Positions 1 to 5,272 of a stretch of DNA of 6,936 bases are shown piece after piece. The stretch's first letter is position 1. Each line of letters opens with the position of its first letter. The stretch is from positions 1 to 6,936 of the forward strand of contig CAMFDH010000069.1 in assembly GCA_945949035.1 (NCBI GenBank), given 5' to 3'. The notes below the pieces were generated by a model. That model did not search any database. It was not told the DNA's origin and saw nothing but the letters and a program-made list of their open reading frames with translations. The DNA is from an uncultured Actinomyces sp. Lineage in GTDB: Bacteria > Actinomycetota > Actinomycetes > Actinomycetales > Actinomycetaceae. The translations under genes were made by a program, and so were the position numbers.

Positions 1-1
1 C

Positions 2-790
2 GCGGTGCAAGAGCGGCCTCGCGCCGAGCACAACATAGCCAAGCCCTTCTGGATGCAGTACCTGCTCTACATCAAGGGCGTTCTCACCCTCGACTTTGGC
101 AAGACCTTCTCGGGTCGCCCGGTCTTCGAGCAGATGGCCCACGCCTTCCCCATCACACTGCGCCTGGCGCTCATGGCCATCATCATTGAGACCGTCTTCG
201 GCATCACCCTCGGCATCATCGCGGGTATGCGCAAGGGCAAGTGGTTTGACTCCACAATCCTTGTCTTCTCCATGGTCCTGATCTCGGTTCCGACCTTTGT
301 TATCGGCTTCCTGCTGCAGTACTTCGTCGGTGTGAAATGGGGGATCCTTCCGACCACTGTCGGAACAGACCACTCGATTCGGGCACTGCTTATGCCGGCA
401 ATGGTGTTGGCCGCGGTGGCCCTGGCGTACATCATCCGCCTGACAAGGCAGTCCATCTCTGAAACAGCCGGGGCCGACTTCGTCCGTACCGCACGCGCTA
501 AGGGACTGACCTCAGGCGCCGTCATGGGACGCCACATTCTGCGGAACTCGCTGATTCCTGTCGTCACCTTTATTGGTGCAGACCTCGGGGCCCTCATGGG
601 TGGAGCCATCGTTACAGAAGGCATCTTCGGCATCAACGGCGTGGGCGGCATGCTGTGGAACGGCATTATTCGCGGTGAGCCCTCATCGGTTGTCTCGATT
701 ACAACCGCGCTCGTCCTCGTCTACATCGTTGCCAATCTTCTAGTTGACCTGCTGTACGCAGTCCTGGACCCAAGGATCCGTTATGTCTGA
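2..790 (+). CDS. Peptide ABC transporter permease, DppB/OppB family (5' end cut off by window)
   Basis: This is one of the two membrane subunits of a dipeptide/oligopeptide importer; it forms half of the translocation channel in the cytoplasmic membrane. The frame is open to the left edge. The GTG at position 5 is probably internal, because family members run about 310-340 residues and only about 262 are visible, so the first membrane helix and some 60 residues are missing. Numbered from that GTG, hydrophobic segments lie near residues 50-73, 84-108, 127-145, 185-208 and 230-252. The cytoplasmic EAA-type loop that contacts the ATPase is at about 157-185 (ADFVRTARAKGL, then HILRNSLIP). The ending YAVLDPRIRYV is typical of DppB proteins. 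The stop overlaps the next permease start by 8 bp. Peptide versus another solute (nickel, oligosaccharide) cannot be settled without the binding protein. Confidence 0.93.
   Translation, partial: AVQERPRAEHNIAKPFWMQYLLYIKGVLTLDFGKTFSGRPVFEQMAHAFPITLRLALMAIIIETVFGITLGIIAGMRKGKWFDSTILVFSMVLISVPTFVIGFLLQYFVGVKWGILPTTVGTDHSIRALLMPAMVLAAVALAYIIRLTRQSISETAGADFVRTARAKGLTSGAVMGRHILRNSLIPVVTFIGADLGALMGGAIVTEGIFGINGVGGMLWNGIIRGEPSSVVSITTALVLVYIVANLLVDLLYAVLDPRIRYV
772..776 (+). promoter_or_regulatory. Ribosome binding site for the DppC-type permease
   Basis: AAGGA lies inside the last codons of the upstream permease, 6 nt before the ATG at 783. It decides the start: a longer in-frame reading from 744 would add 13 residues unlike the family and has no comparable site. 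Confidence 0.7.
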
Positions 791-1754
791 GAATCTACTT
801 CCCACCGCGGGCCAGACGACTAGGCCCGGTCAGGAACGTTACGTCGCCACGACTGATGAGACCGGACTGGGTGCCGTTGACGCGGTTGCCGATGACTCCG
901 CCCCCTCATCAATGTGGGGTGAGGCGTGGAAGAACCTGCGGGTTCGCCCCCTGTTCTGGGTTGCGTCCTTCATCATCTTCGTCGCCGTCATGCTGTCGCT
1001 GTTCCCCTCACTGTTCACCAACCTGAACCCCAAGTTCTGCGAACTGTCGAACTCTCTTGCGGACCCCTCCCCCGGACACCCCTTCGGCTTTGACCGCCAG
1101 GGTTGCGATATCTACTCACGCGTCGTTTACGGTGCCCGTGCCTCAGTCTCCGTGGGTCTTTTCACGACCCTAATCGTGACGTTCTTCGGCACCCTGATCG
1201 GTACCCTGGCCGGCTTCTTCGGAGGTTGGGTTGACGCGATCATGTCGCGCCTCACCGACATCTTCTTCGCGGTTCCGCTGGTCCTGGCTGCCATCGTCTT
1301 CATGCAGCTGTTCAAGGAGAACCGCAACGTCTGGATGGTTGTCTTCATCCTCTCGGTCTTCGGTTGGACCTCAATCGCCCGTATTTCCCGCGGCGCTGTG
1401 CTCTCCGGCAAGAACGAAGAGTACGTGACGGCGGCTCGGGCCACGGGTGCGTCGAGGTGGCGCATCATCACCTCGCACATCCTGCCCAACGCGGCAGCAC
1501 CGATCATCGTTTACGCCACCGTCGCCCTCGGTACCTTCATCGTTGCGGAGGCGACCCTGTCCTTCCTGGGTGTCGGTCTTCCGCCGGACATCGTTTCCTG
1601 GGGTGGCGACATCAGCCGGGCCCAGTCCGCGCTGCGTACGCAACCGATGGTTCTGTTCTACCCGGCTATCGCCCTGGGACTGACCGTTCTTAGCTTCATC
1701 ATGATGGGCGACGTTGTTCGCGACGCCCTGGATCCGAAGGCGCGCAAACGATGA
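783..1754 (+). CDS. Peptide ABC transporter permease, DppC/OppC family
   Basis: This is the second channel-forming membrane subunit of the importer, 323 residues from the ATG at 783. Residues 1-50 form a polar cytoplasmic tail. The first membrane helix is at about 57-76. An extracytoplasmic stretch at about 77-118 leads to the family signature around FGFDRQGCDIYSRVVYGARA (101-120). Further helices lie near 125-148, 158-177, 184-198, 235-262 and 288-308. The EAA-type loop at about 212-240 (EEYVTAARATGASRW, then HILPNAAAP) is the expected ATPase docking site, and the end VRDALDPKARKR is typical of DppC. Two cysteines, C86 and C108, sit in the extracytoplasmic segment. The gene overlaps its neighbours by 8 bp upstream and 4 bp downstream (ATGA), which suggests translational coupling. 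The assignment to the family is secure; the exact substrate is unknown. Confidence 0.95.
   Translation: MSENLLPTAGQTTRPGQERYVATTDETGLGAVDAVADDSAPSSMWGEAWKNLRVRPLFWVASFIIFVAVMLSLFPSLFTNLNPKFCELSNSLADPSPGHPFGFDRQGCDIYSRVVYGARASVSVGLFTTLIVTFFGTLIGTLAGFFGGWVDAIMSRLTDIFFAVPLVLAAIVFMQLFKENRNVWMVVFILSVFGWTSIARISRGAVLSGKNEEYVTAARATGASRWRIITSHILPNAAAPIIVYATVALGTFIVAEATLSFLGVGLPPDIVSWGGDISRAQSALRTQPMVLFYPAIALGLTVLSFIMMGDVVRDALDPKARKR
1736..1740 (+). promoter_or_regulatory. Ribosome binding site for the fused ATPase gene
   Basis: GAAGG lies 10 nt before the ATG at 1751. A second in-frame ATG at 1760 would be 19 nt away, too far, so 1751 is the better start. Confidence 0.6.
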
Positions 1755-3724
1755 CAAACATGGGATACATTCCGGATGACAAGGACCTCAACCGGTCCAG
1801 CGAATCACCCGAAGATAAAGAGAAGCCGCTTCAGGCCAACAAGAGCTCCTTCTTCCCGGGTGCCGATCCCCTCGTTGAGTACGAGGACGATGTTGACGCT
1901 CCCGACCCCCTGACTGATCAGAAGGACCGCGACGAACTACGTCAGGAAACCACCGGTGAGGATCAGGCTCCCGACGGGCGCACCGTCTACGAGGAAAGCC
2001 TGGTTGAAGAGGCTGTTGCCGCAGCCGCAGCCAAGCAGCACGGGCTCAACCCTGACGTTCCCCTGCTTGAGATCACCGACCTCAACGTTGCCTTCACCTC
2101 CTCAACCGGTATGGTGCCCGCTGTGCGTGACGCCAACCTGACCATCTACCCCGGTCAGACCGTGGCCATTGTCGGTGAGTCAGGTTCCGGTAAGTCGACG
2201 ACAGCTGCCGCCATCATCGGCCTGCTGCCCGGCACCGGAAAGGTCACTGGCGGCTCCATCAAGTTTGAGGGCAAGGAAATCTCCGACCTCACCTCGAAGG
2301 AGTGGGTCAAGCTTCGCGGTTCAGAAATCGGCATGGTTCCCCAGGACCCCATGACCAACCTGAACCCGGTGTGGCGCATCGGTTCACAGATCAAAGAGGC
2401 CCTCAAGGCCAACAACGTTGTTCCCCGCTCCGAGGTGGGTCAGCGTGTGGCGGATCTGCTCGAAGAGGCCGGACTTCCGGACGCCCCGAGGCGCGCTAAG
2501 CAGTACCCCCACGAGTTCTCGGGCGGTATGCGTCAGCGCTCTCTGATTGCCATTGGACTGGCAGCACATCCCAAGCTGCTGATTGCTGATGAGCCCACCT
2601 CCGCCCTCGACGTCACGGTTCAGAAGCGCATTCTGAACCACCTTGCAACCATGACCGCTGAGATGGGAACTGCCGTTCTCTTCATCACCCACGACCTCGG
2701 CCTGGCAGCTGAGCGTGCAGAGCAGCTGGTTGTGATGCACCGTGGTCGCGTGGTTGAGTCCGGACCGGCACTGGAGATTCTGCAGAACCCCCAGCACCCC
2801 TACACTCAGAGGCTCGTCGCTGCAGCCCCCTCTCTCGCATCCAAGCGGATCATCTCCGCTCATGAGCGCGGTATTCAGACCACCGAAGAGGAACTGGTTG
2901 GTGCGGGTAAGGGTTCGACCTCAACCGAAGAGATCATTCGGGTTGAAAACCTGGTCAAAGAGTTCGAGGTGCGTGGCGCCAAGGGCGAAGAGAAGATTCT
3001 TCGCGCTGTCGACGACGTAACGTTCGGGGTTCGTACCGGCACCACCATGGCGGTCGTCGGTGAGTCCGGTTCCGGTAAGTCGACGGTTGCAAATATCATC
3101 CTCAACCTGCTTGACCCGACCTCCGGCAAGGTCTTCATGCGAGGTCGTGACCTCTCGACTTTGAGCCGGCAGGAACTGTTCGATCTGCGCAGCAAGCTGC
3201 AGGTCGTGTTCCAGAACCCCTACGGTTCACTTGACCCGATGTACTCCATCTACCGCATCATCGAAGAGCCCCTCAAGGTTCACAAGGTGGGCAGTAAAAA
3301 GGAGCGCATCGAACGCGTCTCGAAGTTGCTTGACCTGGTGGCACTGCCACGCTCCGTGATGCGCCGCTACCCGAATGAACTTTCGGGTGGCCAGCGTCAA
3401 CGCGTGGCTATCGCCCGGGCCCTGGCCCTGCGCCCCGAGGTGCTCATCCTGGATGAGGCCGTGTCCGCCCTGGACGTCCTCGTGCAGAACCAGATCCTCA
3501 AGCTACTCAACGACCTGCAGGCAGAACTTGACCTGACCTACCTGTTCATCACCCATGACCTCGCAGTTGTCCGCCTCATCGCGGACGACGTGGTTGTGAT
3601 GGAGAACGGCAAGATCGTCGAGTCCGGTTCCTCCGAGGAGCTGTTCCGCAACCCGCAGCAGGAGTACACGCGTGAGCTGATCAATGCGGTCCCAGGCCAC
3701 TCGATTCCCCTCGGGATCGGCTAG
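1751..3724 (+). CDS. Fused dual ATP-binding protein of a peptide ABC importer (DppD-DppF type)
   Basis: This 657-residue protein carries both cytoplasmic ATPase domains that power the importer, normally two separate proteins. Domain 1 (about 104-345) has Walker A GESGSGKST at 142-150, Q-loop Q198, signature FSGGMRQR at 256-263, Walker B ending LLIADEP (E281) and H-loop H314. The oligopeptide-family tail follows, with HPYT at 349-352. A linker of about 30 residues leads to domain 2 (about 395-635). There Walker A is GESGSGKST at 437-445, the Q-loop is Q488, the signature LSGGQRQR is at 544-551, Walker B ends LILDEA (E569) and the H-loop is H602. Both sites keep their catalytic glutamate and histidine, so both should hydrolyse ATP. 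DEA instead of DEP in domain 2 is common in DppF-like proteins. Residues 1-103 form an unusual acidic, low-complexity tail. The start overlaps the DppC stop by 4 bp, and the gene is last in the operon. Confidence 0.95.
   Translation: MTNMGYIPDDKDLNRSSESPEDKEKPLQANKSSFFPGADPLVEYEDDVDAPDPLTDQKDRDELRQETTGEDQAPDGRTVYEESLVEEAVAAAAAKQHGLNPDVPLLEITDLNVAFTSSTGMVPAVRDANLTIYPGQTVAIVGESGSGKSTTAAAIIGLLPGTGKVTGGSIKFEGKEISDLTSKEWVKLRGSEIGMVPQDPMTNLNPVWRIGSQIKEALKANNVVPRSEVGQRVADLLEEAGLPDAPRRAKQYPHEFSGGMRQRSLIAIGLAAHPKLLIADEPTSALDVTVQKRILNHLATMTAEMGTAVLFITHDLGLAAERAEQLVVMHRGRVVESGPALEILQNPQHPYTQRLVAAAPSLASKRIISAHERGIQTTEEELVGAGKGSTSTEEIIRVENLVKEFEVRGAKGEEKILRAVDDVTFGVRTGTTMAVVGESGSGKSTVANIILNLLDPTSGKVFMRGRDLSTLSRQELFDLRSKLQVVFQNPYGSLDPMYSIYRIIEEPLKVHKVGSKKERIERVSKLLDLVALPRSVMRRYPNELSGGQRQRVAIARALALRPEVLILDEAVSALDVLVQNQILKLLNDLQAELDLTYLFITHDLAVVRLIADDVVVMENGKIVESGSSEELFRNPQQEYTRELINAVPGHSIPLGIG
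2171..2200 (+). repeat. Copy 1 of near-identical P-loop repeat
   Basis: This 30-bp stretch encodes V-GESGSGKST of ATPase domain 1. It matches 3056-3085 at 29 of 30 positions; the only difference is the third base of the serine codon after GE (TCA here, TCC there). Confidence 0.9.
3056..3085 (+). repeat. Copy 2 of near-identical P-loop repeat
   Basis: This 30-bp stretch encodes V-GESGSGKST of ATPase domain 2. It is in the same orientation as the copy at 2171-2200. The offset is 885 bp, exactly 295 codons. Confidence 0.9.
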
Positions 3725-3745
3725 CCTTCTAGAAGATTCGTAAAT

Positions 3746-3791
3746 GTGACGGAGCCCATCGGACTTTTGCAAGTCTGGCGGGCTCCGTTGC
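3746..3791 (+). terminator. Hairpin terminator after the ABC transporter operon
   Basis: Twenty-two bases after the ATPase stop there is a perfect 9-bp outer stem, ACGGAGCCC (3749-3757) with GGGCTCCGT (3780-3788). An A-C mismatch follows, then an 8-pair inner stem with G-T wobbles (3759-3766 with 3771-3778) closed by the tetraloop TTGC. Wobble and Watson-Crick pairs can extend the base to 3746/3791. The downstream tract is only mildly T-rich (TTGCTGTTCAG), which is common among actinobacterial terminators. It separates the importer from the HAD gene. A transcript-stabilising 3' structure is an alternative reading. Confidence 0.65.
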
Positions 3792-3828
3792 TGTTCAGAT
3801 CATTTTGTCGAGGGCGCCCCGGCGCAGT

Positions 3829-3833
3829 GGAGG
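3829..3833 (+). promoter_or_regulatory. Ribosome binding site for the HAD phosphatase
   Basis: GGAGG lies 11 nt before the ATG at 3845. It favours this start over an in-frame GTG at 3746, which falls inside the terminator hairpin and would add 33 residues unlike the HAD fold. Confidence 0.7.
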
Positions 3834-3844
3834 TACTGGAACAC

Positions 3845-4537
3845 ATGAGCTACATCAACGTTCGCGCCGTTCTCGTTGATATGGACGGCACCGCTGTCGA
3901 CTCAAATGCCGTTGTTGAAATGAGCTGGGCCAAGGTTGCCGAAGAGTTTGGCTTGAACCTTGAGGAGGTCCTCGCCTTTTCTCACGGACGTCCCGGCACA
4001 GAAACCTATGCCAGGTTTGTCCCCCACCTGCCCGCTGATGAGGTCGAACAGCGCATCACCGACATGCTGGCCCACGAAGAGACGCTGGCCCACCTGGCCC
4101 AGCCGATTCTTGGTGCCGACCGCTTCCTGCACCGCCTGGTTGAACTGGGGGTTCCGTGGGCTCTGGTCACCTCTGCCACACGCAGCCTTGCCAGTGCCCG
4201 CTTCAAGCACGCAGAGCTCCCCTGGCCCGAAGTTGCAGTGCCCTTTGAGGACATCACGGTTGGCAAGCCTGATCCGGAGGGATACCTGACTGCCGCAGCC
4301 GCCCTCGGCATCCCCATCGAAGACTGCGTTGTGTTCGAGGACGCCCCTGCGGGGATTCGCGCGGGACTGCGTTCGGGAGCTCCGGTGATCGTCGTGGACC
4401 CGACGGGTCCCCTTGACCACAGCCGCCTGGAAAGTGACCGCGCACTGGCCCCGTTCATCGCCGCGCAGGTCCCCCACCTCGAATCGGTCGAGATGGAAGC
4501 CACCCCGGAGCCGGGACTGTTCAGACTGTCCTGGTAG
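3845..4537 (+). CDS. HAD-superfamily (subfamily IA) phosphatase
   Basis: This 230-residue protein is a predicted cytoplasmic Mg2+-dependent phosphohydrolase that acts through an aspartyl-phosphate intermediate. All four HAD motifs are present. Motif I is DMDGTAVDS at 12-20, with nucleophile D12 and acid/base D14. Motif II is ALVTSA, with T109 (or S110) as the phosphate contact. Motif III is K141 in VGKPDPEGY. Motif IV is FEDAPAG, with E165/D166 binding metal. Residues 15-90 are a helical cap of the type seen in beta-phosphoglucomutase-like and small sugar/polyol phosphatases (YfbT, glycerol-1-phosphatase, 2-deoxyglucose-6-phosphatase). The substrate cannot be told from sequence: a mutase would need a ring of residues I cannot confirm, so phosphatase is the better guess. 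It has its own ribosome binding site and lies beyond the operon terminator, so it is probably a separate transcription unit. No convincing promoter is visible in 3792-3844. Its last 17 bp overlap the convergent P-loop ATPase gene. Confidence 0.9.
   Translation: MSYINVRAVLVDMDGTAVDSNAVVEMSWAKVAEEFGLNLEEVLAFSHGRPGTETYARFVPHLPADEVEQRITDMLAHEETLAHLAQPILGADRFLHRLVELGVPWALVTSATRSLASARFKHAELPWPEVAVPFEDITVGKPDPEGYLTAAAALGIPIEDCVVFEDAPAGIRAGLRSGAPVIVVDPTGPLDHSRLESDRALAPFIAAQVPHLESVEMEATPEPGLFRLSW
4511..4534. terminator. Candidate hairpin at the convergent gene ends
   Basis: CCGGGAC (4511-4517) can pair with GTCCTGG (4528-4534) with one G-T wobble, and two more pairs (4519-4520 with 4525-4526) can form inside the loop. 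It lies across the end of both convergent genes, so it could stop transcription from either side. There is no T-tract on either strand, and the stem is itself coding, so this is only a candidate. Confidence 0.3.
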
Positions 4538-5246
4538 CGGGATCGACCACCCGGATCATTCCCACTTCCGGCATTGGCTCGGCGTTTCCCAGCACCAGAT
4601 AGTCCGCGCGGAACCAGGGCAGGTCCTCCTCCAGGAAGGCCCGCTCTGATTCATCCCACCTGTCCCAGAACTCAGCCGATTCTTCAGCATTACCGTTGGT
4701 GGCGTCCCTGATATCTCTCTCAAGACCCAGACGGCGCGCCACCTCATGATCGGACTGAACCCACACGGCAGCATCCAGGTACTCAGAGAAGGGAGTCTGC
4801 GAGGATCCCACCCCTTCAAAGATCAGTAGATCGGTGCTGTCAGGAATGATGATGGCCCCTTCGCGTCCCCGCGCTTTCCACTGGGGTGGGGTCAGTTTGA
4901 CGCCCTGCCCTCGGCGCAGCGCCTCGAAGACACCGTCGATGGCGATGTGCGCCCACTGCCACATCGGCTCCCACCACATGAGGTCGTCGGCCTCCAGGAT
5001 GACGGCTTCGGACCCGCGAGTCTTCGCCACTTCCGCAAGCGCCAGGGCCAGGGTGCTCTTGCCCGCACCGCTGCGCCCGTTGATGGCAATGATGGCCGGT
5101 CCGTACGCTCCGGCTCGCAGGTGACGCAGCTGAGCCAGCTCAAAAACCGTTGCCGCTAACTCAGCAAGCGGCACCTCTTCCCAGACGCTGAACGCCTGTT
5201 CCAAGGTGCCGGGTGCCAGTTGTACCGAAATAGATGTCTTCCCCAT
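4521..5246 (-). CDS. P-loop ATPase/kinase-like protein of unknown function (uridine-kinase-like fold)
   Basis: This 241-residue predicted cytoplasmic nucleotide-binding protein has Walker A GRSGAGKST at 57-65 after a hydrophobic strand (PAIIAIN). An acidic DD at 87-88 follows strand 2, where small-molecule kinases place the substrate-binding or base aspartate. Strand LLIFEGVGS at 140-148 precedes the C-terminal region, which has FWDRWDESERAFL (193-205) and ends each secondary unit as in an actinobacterial group usually labelled uridine kinase-like or AAA ATPase. From memory of that group, the DDL plus tryptophan block, the EGVG strand and the WDRW block are shared. Ten tryptophans in 241 residues is high, four of them at 91-98. 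Residues 1-49 precede the P-loop domain as an extra helical part. The ATG at 5246 is 26 bp after the flavoprotein stop. The nearest Shine-Dalgarno-like GGAG is 15 nt upstream, which is distant, so initiation may depend on coupling. The substrate is unknown. Confidence 0.85.
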   Translation of the reverse strand: MGKTSISVQLAPGTLEQAFSVWEEVPLAELAATVFELAQLRHLRAGAYGPAIIAINGRSGAGKSTLALALAEVAKTRGSEAVILEADDLMWWEPMWQWAHIAIDGVFEALRRGQGVKLTPPQWKARGREGAIIIPDSTDLLIFEGVGSSQTPFSEYLDAAVWVQSDHEVARRLGLERDIRDATNGNAEESAEFWDRWDESERAFLEEDLPWFRADYLVLGNAEPMPEVGMIRVVDPATRTV

Positions 5247-5272
5247 GGGAAAACACTACAGCTCCGGACCTG

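Noticed and set aside
5..7. GTG as the true start of the DppB-type permease
   Set aside because: The frame continues to the window edge and the family needs about 60 more N-terminal residues including a membrane helix.
67..666. A 199-codon open frame on the minus strand inside the DppB-type permease
   Set aside because: Its translation is rich in M, R, P and S with no motif, and the plus strand clearly encodes a permease.
3452..3460. DEA in place of DEP in Walker B of ATPase domain 2 as a degenerate site
   Set aside because: The catalytic glutamate is intact and DEAVSALD is a common form in DppF-like domains.
3812..3819. GGGCGCCC palindrome before the HAD gene as an operator
   Set aside because: Short G+C-only palindromes are expected by chance at this base composition, and no promoter nearby gives it context.
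3746..3844. An upstream GTG start that would lengthen the HAD protein by 33 residues
   Set aside because: The GTG falls in the terminator hairpin, lacks a ribosome binding site, and the extra residues do not fit the fold. The ATG at 3845 has GGAGG upstream.
3902..4503. Two long minus-strand frames opposite the HAD gene
   Set aside because: Neither has a recognisable domain, and the plus-strand reading keeps all four HAD motifs.
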